A DNA stretch of 64,000 bases from Carya illinoinensis (taxonomy: Eukaryota > Streptophyta > Magnoliopsida > Fagales > Juglandaceae): contig NC_056758.1 of NCBI RefSeq assembly GCF_018687715.1, positions 27,034,967-27,098,966 on the forward strand, written 5' to 3'. The notes beneath the pieces were generated by a model, which searched no databases, had not been told where the DNA came from, and saw only the letters and a program-made list of their open reading frames with translations. This document shows, piece after piece, positions 35,101 to 45,880 of the stretch. Position numbers and translations under genes: made by a program. Numbering within the stretch: position 1 is the first letter of the stretch; every line of letters starts with the position of its first letter.

Positions 35101-36790
35101 TCAGCTCATAGCAAATCTTGGGAAATGGGCAAGGTGTTGTGCTTGTACATACCTGCATTTTTTTTAATCTTTTTATTTCTTTAATGTAACAGAAATGTGT
35201 TTAACAGGTGGTATAAGTATGCTTCTATGGGTTTGACTGTTTTCGGTGTTTATCTCATCGCTAAGCATTCTTTCCATTATATCATGGAGAGAAGGCGACG
35301 TTGGGAGTTGCAGAAAAGGTATACTGCACTGGTGTTTATCCTTGCTGTTTGAAAACTGAAAACAAAAGTTATACTGATGAATATTTTTTAGGTTCCCTTT
35401 TATACACTGTAGTTAAGAAATCTCCCCTTTTGATCAAAATTCTGATTATCATATAAAGAGATTTTTGTTTCTTTCAAGAGAGTAAAATTCTGAACCTGTA
35501 GGGTTCTTGCTGCTGCTGCCAAGAGATCTGGACAAGATAATGAAGGTGAATGTTGAATGATTAAACTGTCACTTCTGCAGATTCTCTTTTGACATGGTAC
35601 TGATATCTGCAACTCATTTTCAGGTTTAACTGAAAAGCCTGCCAATGAATCAGATGGTGCTATAAGAGACCGTCTAATGCCGGATATATGTGTCATCTGT
35701 CTTGAGGAGGAGTACAATGCCGTTTTTGTCCCGTAAGAAAACCAGCTGTCTTTTCCTTGTTCTACTGAAAGATAAATGTGTTTCTTCATCCTAAATTTTG
35801 TCATCCTTAGTCACGCTTGTTAGGTGGCTTACTTGAGTGGCTACGTTTAAGCGGGGTTGATATATGAAACCACTTAAAATGTGTCACATCAAAGATGACA
35901 AGATCCAAGATAAAGATTAGCATTGCTCTTATTGAAATGCCAATCTGTCTGTGGGGTGGTTAAGCTTGAATAACTTGATGGACCTTGGCCATGCATGACT
36001 GTCTGGTTTTGTTTAAGCGGACAAGTTGCTTTATAGCTACTATGATTTTGAATGATAATAATAATAAAATCCTATAATTGTGAAAGCTTGCCGCATAATG
36101 CTAGTAGTGCTGTCACTTAAAATAAATAAAAATGCTAGTAGTGCTGTCATTAGGAATCCACATGACCACAGATGCAGGAGTATGGATGCCATGCACATTT
36201 TTTTTGTAATTTTTTAAAGAATGCCATGCGCACTCCTGTATGTAATCTGGGCACTTTTTTCCCTACTTTTGAGCTTTGATTGTAATATTTCACTTAATAT
36301 GATGTACACACGTGCACACACAATACAGGATAAGTAATTACTTAATAAAAAGTCATGTATAATGAATGAATTATTTGGAGAAAAAGCTTGGTAGCCAAGA
36401 ATTTTTTGCTGCTCAGCTCTAGTACTTGAGAGAAAATATTTGAGTTGTATGTAACAAGTGCGTCATTGGAAAATCATGTGATTGCGTGGTCTGAAAATAG
36501 ATCAACTGAATGTCTTTTATAGGGGGTATATAGTGCACCAATAGGTCAACGAACCCTTATATGAGACAACCAAATCCTCATTTAACTTTGCTTCCTCAAG
36601 AATTCTCATGTTTCTCATTCCCATTTTGTGTTGCTTGACTATTCAAGAATCAAATTGAACAAACGATCTACTGGTTATGATTCTCAGGTGTGGTCATATG
36701 TGCTGTTGTACAACGTGCTCTTGGCACTTGACCAACTGTCCTCTTTGCCGGCGACGAATCGAGCAAGTAGTGAAGACATTCCGACATTGA
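32114..36790 (+). CDS. SP1: SP1/MULAN-type membrane RING E3 ubiquitin ligase, 343 residues
   Basis: E3 ligase of plastid/peroxisome/mitochondrial outer membranes; Arabidopsis SP1 ubiquitinates TOC import components. Eleven exons, all phases consistent: 32114-32190, 32375-32427, 33460-33581, 33686-33781, 33957-34094, 34184-34249, 35021-35133, 35208-35318, 35502-35545, 35624-35732, 36688-36790. Residues 6-22 (CCLSAAALYVLG) are the first membrane segment. The middle GIDE/MULAN domain includes CEFSGLRGVIVEE, GSWIQDSALMLSMSKEVPW, SGRSLVRGTLDYLQG and KRIERVLPTG. The second membrane segment is about 226-242 (YASMGLTVFGVYLIAKH). The C-terminal C3HC4 RING uses Cys296/Cys299, Cys311-Gly-His313 and Cys327/Cys330 (CPLC). 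Length equals Arabidopsis SP1. Two adjacent ATGs exist; starting at the second (32117, MIPW) gives 342 residues and matches the family start equally well. It could also be an SPL paralogue. Confidence 0.94.
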
Positions 36791-37810
36791 TGGTTGGCTT
36801 CATCAATTCGAGGAACCATACTAGGTGATCAGACCCAAATGATTTTTCCCATTCGAGAATCTGAAGGCCTCAAATGTTCTTCATTATGACAAACATGCCG
36901 AAGGAAAAAACTGCAATCAGCCTCCCGAACAGCTTCTCCTTCAGCAAGTTTAAAGTATACTTCTACAGCCAGACAACACTGTAAATTATAGAATAAGTCA
37001 TTGATGAGTGTCTTGTTGGGATCTTCTTAAGCTGTAAATGATCTACAGCTAGACAACCCTGTAAATTGATGTGATTCATACATATTTGTTGCACCTACCA
37101 CTTTCTTTTGCCATGTTGCTTGAGTAAATTGAAGCCGTGGCAAGAACTCATTTTATAACCTGTTGTGATCACCTCGAAGTCAGTTGGATATTATGAATTG
37201 TTGAATGTATCTTTACCTCGCGAAAGAAATTCATTCTACCATCAACTTAGAACTGAGGAGGAGCGGTGGTGGCAGGTAAATCAATGCTTTCATATATTCG
37301 TAGAGTTTTCAGTCTGTATGACATATAGATTTCTTGCAGTGTTCCACATATTAGGCCACGAGTTAAATGTACTCATTCATCTACATGATCATTGGATATG
37401 GCCAAATTGATTTTTCTATTCTCTTTGTGAAAACACAAATTATCTTCAGTATCTTTGTTATATTTTTTCATTCCTGATGAAAAGAATTGGTTGAACTAGA
37501 AAATATATGAAAATATTCGTGGACATGATATCTTGAGATAATTAGGATGTAATGGACTATTTATCTGTTGATCATTGTATTTTGCTTTTGACGTGACTTA
37601 TGAGGAGTTAAATCATCCATGGGTGCTCACAAAAATTTACAATTGATGTTTCAAATTTTGATTGGTGTAGCATTAATATCGTGTGGCCAATCAGAAGTTG
37701 TGGCACGAAAGTATCAAGTCAATAACCTCATTAAAAAGTAACGAAAAAGCTTAAAAAAGCATTTTTAAAAAGTTCAGAAATTATCATAAAGGGTAAAAGA
37801 TGAAGAAACA

Positions 37811-37870
37811 ACCAATGTGAAAGGGAGGGAGAGGGAATCAACCTATGTGAAAGGGAGGGAGAGGGAATCC
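37811..37870. repeat. Tandem duplication, 30-bp period
   Basis: ACCAATGTGAAAGGGAGGGA plus GAGGGAATCA at 37811-37840 is repeated with one or two changes at 37841-37870. Confidence 0.85.
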
Positions 37871-38154
37871 CCCTCTCATGGATGGCACAGCAATAAACCC
37901 GCATTCGGTCTAACGTTGGGATTTTTCATAATTTTTCTTTTTATTTCTTATTGTTTTAAAGGAAATATTCTAATAAAAAAGGGATTATATAAAAGTAATC
38001 TCAAACTAATGTGGCTTAATTGAGTTTGTGTTATTTTTATTATAAAGTAGATCTAACGAATCAGAAGAAGATTATGGACAATACTCTTTTAGGTTGTTTT
38101 TTTAGACACGTCAATTTGTGATATTTCTTTTATATAATTCTTTTATGGATAGAG

Positions 38155-38525
38155 TTTTGCTATAAATTAGTCACTATTCACATCACACACCCCACACTTG
38201 TAGCTTTTCATAGGATGTGTGAGTGTTTTTTTAGAGAAAATGCTACACATCAATCCACACCACACACTTTATATATTAAAATATTATTTTTTATTTTTTT
38301 ATTTTTTATTTCATTTTATTTTTATTAAACTAATTGAATTATTTTATTTATCATCCACACACTACATATTTATTATAGAAAAAATGAAAAAAAAAATTAA
38401 AATAAGTGTGGTATGTGAAGTGTGAGGATGACAAGAAGAATTTTTCCTTTTTTTATAGAATGTATGGATGTTTTTCATATGATGTGAGGTGTAGATGGTA
38501 AATAGTGGCTGATGAGAAGAAGTAT
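38155..38525. mobile_element. Nested MITE-like inverted repeats
   Basis: The outer pair GCTATAAATTAGTCACTATT...ACTATTTACC-type ends (reverse complement of GGTAAATAGTGGCTGATGAG) encloses an inner pair around CTACACATCAATCCACACCA and GTGTGGTATGTGAAGTGTGA. The pairing is imperfect, so the boundaries are approximate. Confidence 0.4.
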
Positions 38526-39507
38526 TCATATGGATGAGTATAGCAGTACCTTTTTAAGTTGCTAACGCGGTACATGACATTAATGTTGCATTATAAGTGC
38601 GCCGTTAGAAATTTCAAGGCAAGTGTAAGGAAATTATTCAAATCTGAATTCTTGAAGAAACTAATCGATTCATATATATGACAAAAAGGAAGGCTTTTTA
38701 CGAACAAAAACAAAATTTATCTAATCCTAAACGTTATGGACAATACGTGAAGGACATTTCGTATTTTGTTTGTGTTCACATTATAGAGGAAAACATCTAA
38801 GCCTACGACGACGACCCCTACTACTACAATTCTTTTTTATTGTGCTAAGGTTGAAATTCGAATGAGAAACTGGTTTCATACAAAAAAGAAGTTGCTTAGG
38901 GGTGGTGGTTGTAGTTAGAATCATTGGTAAAAAAATGGGAAAGAAAGAAAGAGAGGGAAGTTCCAAAATAAAAGATCAAAAGTAGGTGTTGGTTTTGAAG
39001 ATCGAATCTGAATACCATTTCCATCGAGAACCTAATACAAATGAAGTCTTCGTCAAAATGAATATGAGCCTTAACTTTATGACAATGCATAATGATATTG
39101 TCCTTCACGATTTCACATTGTATTTCTAGATAGAGAAATAATACTTGTAGTCGTGAGTATGCAAGTGCCGCGTAATCACTTTGAAAGAAATAAATAAATA
39201 TGGACTCACATGAAAAGAAAATTAATATTTTAATAGTAGACTTTACTCTTTTTCAAAGCGACTGTATGTCGCTTGCACACTTCATAATTGTATGTAGCAT
39301 TACTCTTCTAAAAATACATTCTTTTCTTGCTTCCCAAGCAATATATGCACTTTTAATATAGAGAGAGAGAAGTCTATTGATTCTTCTTCTAAGCTTCCTA
39401 CTGCCTACCAACACCCACCCCTCCCCCCAAAAAAGAAACATAAAAAGATTAGTGGAATCGCATTTTTTTTTTCTAGGGTGATAGCTTTAGCCTTTACCAC
39501 CAAAATG

Positions 39508-39933
39508 GTAGATTAATGCAACCACTATAAGCATTTTTTTTTTTTTGTTAAATTTCCACACTATGGAATCCAATACCACCAAGATGCTTGCTTCTTGTCT
39601 TCATTTATGCGAACTTGAAAAATCTTAGTTGAGAAAAGAGATAAATGCATGAAGAGAGCATTATAACATTTATACAATAAATCTATATGATCAGTAGCAT
39701 TTATTGTAGGCCCTATTTCATATGTCTCTCTCTTTCACTTGAGACTCTCAAGTTCGGACAAGAATTTGATCGGATTTTGATACTTAATTGATTCTTCAAA
39801 GTTTTAATACATTGATTAGCATAATCACGTTTTTTGCATGATAGCATTACCAAAGTAAGTAGATTAATGCAGCTAAGGGTTCTTAATTTGTTAAATTTCA
39901 ACATTCTAGTGGAATACAATACCACCATGATGC
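39508..39933. repeat. Diverged direct duplication (two about 78-bp copies)
   Basis: 39508-39587 and 39859-39933 share GTAGATTAATGCA, TGTTAAATTT and AATACCACCA(A/T)GATGC in the same order and spacing, with scattered differences between. Confidence 0.5.
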
Positions 39934-40354
39934 ATGCATGTTGGTGTCATCTGACCTATCTCTTCCTTGAAAGAAACTAGCTGTCTCCTTGTATAGAAGG
40001 AGCTGAGGACATTGGAATCACGTGATGGGCTTGTGATTTGTTTGTTGTACTTGTTATGGATTCCAGTCTTTTTAGTTTTTGGTAGAAAATGAGAGCACAA
40101 AAAGGTTGGAATATGATCCCATAACATCATTTTACCTGGAAAACGAGTGCTAAAGTTCTTTCATTATTTGGAATCTTGGACTCATCCTGCCATCTGCAAA
40201 TTAATGAAAGTCAGTTTCACACCAGGTTCGGAACATAATTATTGGCGTTTCTCCAATAATCTCTTCGTTCATCCAAGATAAATAGGGGAAACGCTACGCT
40301 CAGTTATCACACAACGAAAGCTAAAGACCCTAAACTGGTTCATTTTCCATAAAC

Positions 40355-40882
40355 ATGTCCATGGAAGATAATCACAATAGCAGCCCAAAATCTGTGAAGG
40401 TGTGTGAGAAAATCCTCAGTGCAGTTACTTCTAGTCCTGTCTACCGAACCCTTCATCGTATCTCATCTCGCCAAGAACATCCCACAGCTGCATCCCCTGC
40501 TCCCAATCCTTCAAAGCTAATCCATACTCCTTCCACAACGGCAACAACCATTGATATTCCGATCACCACACCAACTAGCCATGAACATCCCAAGTCTTCA
40601 AAAGGCTCCCAGCACCTCGATGCAGTCAAGGTTCCCATTGAGTTTGATTTCTCAAGCCCACCTAAACTGAATGTGGAAGGCAAACCAGCAACACCTAAAC
40701 CGAATGACGAAGACCGTTTTTCTGAGTTCATTACAATCACAAAGATGAAGATGTTAAATGGAATAGATGATGATGACCAGGATAAAAAGAAAGAAAAGAT
40801 AGATACAGATCAGGAATACATCGATCGTACAAAGATGAAGATCAGAGCAACTACGCCAAGTATGAGCAATGGAAGGCGGTAG
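40355..40882 (+). CDS. Unidentified small hydrophilic protein, 175 residues, single exon
   Basis: An open frame from MSMEDNHNSSPKSVKVCEKI to SMSNGRR and stop. N-terminal residues 12-40 (KVCEKILSAVTSSPVYRTLH) are the most structured-looking part; then a Ser/Thr/Pro-rich stretch (residues 40-80) and a charged C-terminal half with DDDDQDKKKEK and two similar ITKMKM/RTKMKI segments. There is no signal peptide or membrane segment. GC content and codon use are higher than in the flanks, unlike the random frames nearby, which supports a real gene. A second ATG two codons later is an alternative start. I do not recognise the family; it is probably intrinsically disordered. Confidence 0.6.
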   Translation: MSMEDNHNSSPKSVKVCEKILSAVTSSPVYRTLHRISSRQEHPTAASPAPNPSKLIHTPSTTATTIDIPITTPTSHEHPKSSKGSQHLDAVKVPIEFDFSSPPKLNVEGKPATPKPNDEDRFSEFITITKMKMLNGIDDDDQDKKKEKIDTDQEYIDRTKMKIRATTPSMSNGRR

Positions 40883-41212
40883 GAGAGTTCAATATAAACA
40901 GGGGAGCCGAGCCTCGACTGCAACTGTAAACAGGTATCTGGTGAATAATTCTTGGAGTTGGGTTTTCTCCAAGTAAATAAATCATTCCTGGTTGCATGCC
41001 CGAGCTGATGCTTAAGCCGAGGCTGTCTATGGCTCTTTCTGTCTCTTATGTATTTACTATTATTGGAAGCAAAGGATGGAGAGCTTGTGTTCAGTAATTT
41101 GGTTTTGTTTTTCGTGCTTGTTTTTGCCTTATGCAAATCCTTTTCCATGCCATCTTGCTGCCTTATTTAATTGTGTTAACTTCTTTTATTAATATGAAGT
41201 TGGGTTGTTTTG

Positions 41213-41215
<3 letters not shown>

Positions 41216-41288
<73 letters not shown>

Positions 41289-41372
41289 CTTGATATAATT
41301 GAACACAATCCAAAAGGATGAATCTGCCAAACCTGAAGAAGAAGAAGAAGGAGGAGGAGGAGGAGGAGGAGT
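41216..41372. repeat. GA microsatellite with trailing GAA/GAG runs
   Basis: About 33 GA units at 41216-41282, then GAA and GAG triplet runs at about 41336-41371. The antisense frames across it (poly Leu/Ser) are artefacts. Confidence 0.9.
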
Positions 41373-42825
41373 TTCGAATGTTCTTTCGTAGTGAGATACA
41401 GTAATTCAGGCATTTTGATTGATGATTACACCGCAAATGCCTCACAACAAGCACTCAAAAAGAAAATGCCTTCCAACCAGCATCTGTTAGTTTAAGTGAA
41501 ACATGTCACCATTAATAAGTTTAATATTGATCGCTAACTTCTAAATGATCATAGGATTTATTCACGCCTTTTGGGGATTCTTATTTTAATTCATACTATA
41601 TATATATATATATATATCATGTTTCAAGCGCAGCTTTGATTCTAGTGAATATTTCTCACCTTGAAAATGCTATAAAACTTGTGAATACCGTACCTTATAT
41701 TCTTGAAACCTAAACTTACACAAATTCCACTTTTAAGAAAATGGAAGTCGTATTTTTTTACTATTTTATGTTATAAATTCTTAATAATTTGGTAAACAAT
41801 TACAATTAATTTGTAGACTATATATCATGGTGAAAACTTGCAATTTAGATATTTAACAAAGTGGATTTTGCTTCCATGATTCTATTTTCTTCTTTGGAAT
41901 GGAATTCTCTTCAAGTTTTGACATATCCTGTTTTGCACTAAATCAACACTAACCATTTCAAATGAAATGGAGGGATTCTGATCTTTTACCTTTGAGACGG
42001 ATGAGGCCCTTATCCCTTCTTTTATTTTCTTTTTAATAAGAGTATAAAAACCTCCCATTCAAAAATTTTCATCACATAAATTTCAATGAAAATATAATAA
42101 ATAAAATGGACAAATGAAGAAATTGCTCCATTTCGTGAATCATACAAGTGTCACAATTTTGTGAGGTTACATAAAAAAGAATATTCTTGAGAGTCAATTT
42201 CGTGAATCGTACAAGTGTCACAAGTGGCTATTATAAGTCTATTATAAATATTATCCTTACAAAGAAAGAAACATATTCATGCAAGTAGCATGAATAAAAA
42301 AGTGAGTCCATAAATCCTAATTTTATGGTTATTAAATTTTCTCTGATACTTCAGCATAAATCCTAAACTCAATTGGAAGGGAGGAAGACCCAATTCCGAA
42401 GCTAATAACATTGTGCCTGATCAGTCGAGTTATTCTCAAGTGTGAGCCCATGAAAGCTATAGGAGATAATATCAAGTACTGTTAAAGCTGGGGATATAAC
42501 TGGTCAATAGGCCCACTCATTGAAGCCAGAAAGTCATGTTTTAGAATATTAGCTACGCTACACCATTCATTATATATATATATATATATATATATATACT
42601 AGTAAAGCAGCATGTGCGATGCACGTGTGCCCAGTCGATATTTTTCTTAAGCGTAACAATTTAAAAATTTTTCAATTTAGCCATAAATAGACAGAATTTT
42701 ATATATATTTTAACAATTTTCTTCCTCTTCATAATAAACATTATATACATTGTTTGCAAAATATTCATTGCTATAATACAGCACTCTAATAAACATAACT
42801 ACAACTATACACGAGTACCCTGTCT

Positions 42826-43154
42826 TTTTTAGACAATGTGTCATCAAAATTGTTAAAATATTAGTGATTGGACCCCTGTCGATATAAACTTTCTAAATAT
42901 TTAAATATAATTAAAATATCTTTTAACTTTAAGTTCTTTATCTAATGATATTATTTAATCGTTACAATTTTTAAAACTTTTAAAATAAAACATAAAAAAA
43001 TGGAATTTATTGCATAATTTATAATTTTTAACATAACAGTATTGAGAGTGATGAATAAAAGAAGCCGGACATGATTAAAGCCACTTTTTAGACAATGTAT
43101 CATCAAAATTGTTAAAATATCAGTGATTGGACCCCTATCGATATAAACTTTCTA
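42826..43154. repeat. Direct repeat pair, 70 bp each, offset 259 bp
   Basis: 42826-42895 and 43085-43154 share TTTTTAGACAATGT, TCATCAAAATTGTTAAAATA and GTGATTGGACCCCT with about four differences. This could be a local duplication or two ends of an element. Confidence 0.8.
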
Positions 43155-43629
43155 TCCACCTTAGTATATTAAATTCAATATTTTTGTCTGTAAGACAAGC
43201 AATTAAAGGGCTCGACCACCAACACACCATGTGATTTACGCGCATCGGCCCCATTCAGCACCAAAAAGCTGGCCCACCAAGTCCACAAAGATAAGCCCCC
43301 TCTACTTGGCGATATCCCATTGACTATTGATTTTATTAATTTTTTTTTTCTTCATTCGTCGATTTTCACAAAAGTCAGTGTAATTCACATGCTTGGGCCC
43401 ACATTCCTTTATTTTTAAAAAATATATTTAAAACATGGATTTATATTTGAAAGTGCCATGTATACTATTTGTTCAATTAAAAAAGGTTTAATTTGTTTGA
43501 CGCATGTTTACACCATGAATATACAACTCTAAATTACCATGCATAAAAAAACTCAGATCTATCTGAAAATTATTTCCTATTATTCAAACTACAGCGCCCA
43601 ACAACACTAATACAAAACCTTATGCTTTA

Positions 43630-44885
43630 TTGTAATCGTATTTGTCTATATTGACCAACAGAGATCTCAAACCAAAGCCACGACTTCCAGTGCCAATTCG
43701 AGTGTATGCAGTCACTTCTGGAGAGACAGACACTGATGCCCCAAGAACATATAGAGCAAATGTCATTCCTGGTATATTTTGAAGACCACTATATTGTTAA
43801 GCTTAGTTAAGATTGATTGGATATGCATGATTAATTGCATATTTATATGGATCAATATTTATGTTCATAATAAGGATATGAAAGTAACTGGTACAATCTT
43901 TCTTTCCAGGAATCGTAATCTTCTCTGAGGTGGAGGCAAATGATTCCGGAGTTTTGAATTCAGCACATATCATCATTGCTAGACAATCAATGCATCCATG
44001 TTGTGCTTTGGAAACTAAGGGGAGAAAATATTTACAGCCATTACTTGCATACAGATAAGAGTAACCAGTAGAAAAATATGGAAAAAAAAAAGTAATCAGG
44101 CATGTAGTTTCATCCCCATTCAGTAAAGGCCATAGGAGCATGGTTTCTAGCGTCTTCCTAATTTTGAACACGAAAGGATGGCTAATTGAATTTCTGCCTC
44201 TGATCTACAATGCAGAAAAAACCTTTACATTAGCTGTGGCATAATTATTATTGATGACGCTTTGGATCAAAGTAATCAAGAAAAGCAGTACTTCATGATC
44301 ACATTAAAATATATTGATATCATAAGATTATTACCATAAGGGAAGTGCAAACTGAAAACAAACAAACTTTTATCTTCAGTATATCCTGAGAGCTGCTACA
44401 TGTTGTAACTCGGTGCAAAGAATTGGAAATACAACCTAACAAATCAAAAGGCAGAGTCAAAAAGTATTTGAACATGAAAATGAGAAGACACGCAATTAAA
44501 ACCGCAAGCAGAAATGAGAAACCAATAATTGCTTCCAGAAAGTAAAACCAACACCAATTACATCAATTCGGAAACTTTTAAAAAAGAAAAAAGAAAAAAA
44601 AACCATAATCAAATAATCAAACAGTCTCAAGCATAAGCCAAATAAGATGCACTAATAACAAGGTTGGGCACAGTTGTTGATACTTGGGGGTGAATGCGAC
44701 CACAAAGCTCAGTAGCAACTTTTCGTACATCGTCAAATTCAAACTTATGAAATGCCCTAAAATAAAGAACTGAAGAAATAAGTACATTTCATTAAGTATA
44801 CTGAAGCAACTGAGGTTATTCATGTGAATCAACCTATTTAGAAGGAGAGCAGCAGCACTGTCATGATTGTTGATATCTTGATCCC
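43630..44885 (-). pseudogene. Decayed exons of one gene, probably a HEAT/ARM-like helical-repeat protein
   Basis: Exon-like blocks on the minus strand in coherent order: 44885-44834 (DQDINNHDSAAALLLNR), 44756-44684 (AFHKFEFDDVRKVATELCGR, then IHPQ before GTATCA), 44181-44109 (SHPFVFKIRKTLETMLLWP, then LLNGDE), 44014-43899 (SKAQHGCIDCLAMMICAEFK, then TPESF). The first two join in phase with GT-AG borders. The donor after LLNGDE reads AC instead of GT, and no donor follows the last block, so the copy looks broken. A further open block at about 43768-43630 (FALYVLGASVSVSPEVTAYT) may belong to it. The Leu-rich, helix-like pattern suggests an ARM/HEAT-repeat protein; that identification is tentative, and both gene ends are missing. 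Confidence 0.55.
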
Positions 44886-45162
44886 CTGGAATTTTCCCAA
44901 ATAATAAGTAAAGATTTTACAAGTGAACTGTAACTAAAAAATTTATAAAATGAGAAGCTTCAATTGAGATTTAGAGAACATTCAATGGGGAGATGAATGA
45001 AATTATTAGATCTGAAATACCATCTGTTAAATACAATTAGTATTTCAGATTCATATTATGATTTTGTAAGAAGTGTGCATTATTAAAGGAGAAATAAAAT
45101 GAAACACATAGAAGATCTATCAGAAGATAGAAATACAAATATGAATATTTGTGAAGCATTAT

Positions 45163-45168
45163 TTTATT
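45163..45168 (-). terminator. AATAAA polyadenylation-like signal after the orphan ORF
   Basis: AATAAA lies on the minus strand about 57 bases beyond the stop codon of the 128-residue ORF, a normal distance for a plant near-upstream element. Confidence 0.4.
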
Positions 45169-45224
45169 ATGTCGAAGTAAAATTACAGAAATTTGAGGCT
45201 TTTCGCCTCAATCTTTAAACGCTC

Positions 45225-45611
45225 TTACTCTTCAAAAATCTGCATGTCTTTCCTATCTAAAGGAGTAGCCACTCGAAAAGAAGATTTAAGCAAAGATTTT
45301 AAATCTCTGTTATCTCGCTTTAGTGCTTCTATCTTCATGTTGGACTCCATAAGAAGTCGCTGAAAGATAGAAATATTCTCGTGGAGTTTGTCAACCCCAC
45401 CAGTCCTGGATTGTAGTCGCTGAGAATATGCGATAATGGCTGATGAGTATCGGGTACCGAGACTCACAAGCTCGTAGATAAGTTCATTATCTGACTTATT
45501 AGTCAGATCATTATTAGATTGCATAATAGCACCTACGGAAGAAGCAGAAACAACTGGTGAACAAGGTGCAGAATATCTCATGTAGTGGTAATGAGAAGAT
45601 TGATGAGCCAT
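45225..45611 (-). CDS. Orphan ORF, 128 residues, predicted coiled coil
   Basis: Frame from MAHQSSHYHYMRYSAPCSPV to RKDMQIFEE and stop. Residues 1-30 are Ser/His/Tyr-rich and probably unstructured. Residues 35-115 are strongly helical with heptad-like spacing (ELIYELVSLGTRYSSAIIAY; IFQRLLMESNMKIEALKRDN). It has its own compact transcription unit: a TATA box 88 bases before the ATG, a triplicated repeat upstream and a polyadenylation signal just downstream. Base composition differs from the AT-rich flanks. I recognise no family. Two readings are possible: a lineage-specific gene, or a remnant of an integrated DNA element such as an endogenous pararetrovirus or transposon accessory gene. The second rests only on the compact layout and small coiled-coil product. 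Confidence 0.5.
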   Translation of the reverse strand: MAHQSSHYHYMRYSAPCSPVVSASSVGAIMQSNNDLTNKSDNELIYELVSLGTRYSSAIIAYSQRLQSRTGGVDKLHENISIFQRLLMESNMKIEALKRDNRDLKSLLKSSFRVATPLDRKDMQIFEE

Positions 45612-45698
45612 TGCAAAGTGAGAAAGCAGAAAGAGATTGCAGACTAATTTCAGAAAAGTGAAGAAGATGAGATGCGAAAGAAGATGAACTGAATAATT

Positions 45699-45706
45699 CT
45701 TTTATA
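45699..45706 (-). promoter_or_regulatory. TATA box of the orphan ORF
   Basis: TATAAAAG within CTCTATAAAAGAATT on the minus strand. It is 88 bases upstream of the ATG, predicting a leader of about 55-60 bases that is pyrimidine-rich (CATCTTCTTTCGCATCTCAT), as in strong plant promoters. Confidence 0.6.
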
Positions 45707-45744
45707 GAGAAAATTATAACGACTCATCTCTTGTGAAGCATTTC

Positions 45745-45880
45745 TCTACAACAGAGAAGAGCAATGTAGTATCATAGCTACGGTGCCTGACATCTACAGA
45801 AAAACAAAGTAGTGTCATAGCTATGCGGCGCCTGACAACTACAAAAGAGCAACGTAGTATCATAGCTGCGGCGCCTGACA
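45745..45880 (-). promoter_or_regulatory. Triplicated 43-48 bp repeat upstream of the orphan ORF
   Basis: Three head-to-tail copies at 45745-45792, 45793-45837 and 45838-45880. Read on the minus strand each has TGTCAGGC(G/A)CCG, TAGCTATGA or GCTATGA, and ACTAC, then a variable A/T-rich spacer with TGTAG. They end about 40 bases before the TATA box, the position and form of a repeated enhancer. The copies differ by several substitutions and small indels, so they are not a recent artefact. Confidence 0.75.

Larger units (their letters stand above)
36791..40354. other. Gene-free stretch of 3.5 kb after the SP1-like gene
   Basis: Starts with the 3' untranslated region of the preceding gene. It then holds a 30-bp tandem duplication, nested MITE-like sequence and a diverged direct duplication (listed separately), and ends as the 5' flank of the 175-residue gene. 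No exon series was recognised. Confidence 0.5.
40883..43629. other. Gene-free stretch of 2.7 kb
   Basis: Contains the 3' flank of the preceding gene, a GA microsatellite with GAA/GAG runs, TA runs at about 41595-41617 and 42570-42598, and a 70-bp direct repeat pair. From 42599 the sequence TACTAGTAAAGCAGCATGTG with CGATGCACGTG resembles the ends of a dispersed plant repeat, but no family could be fixed. Confidence 0.5.

Noticed and set aside
41176..41454. Open frames rich in Leu/Ser
   Set aside because: They run through the GA microsatellite and have no other content.
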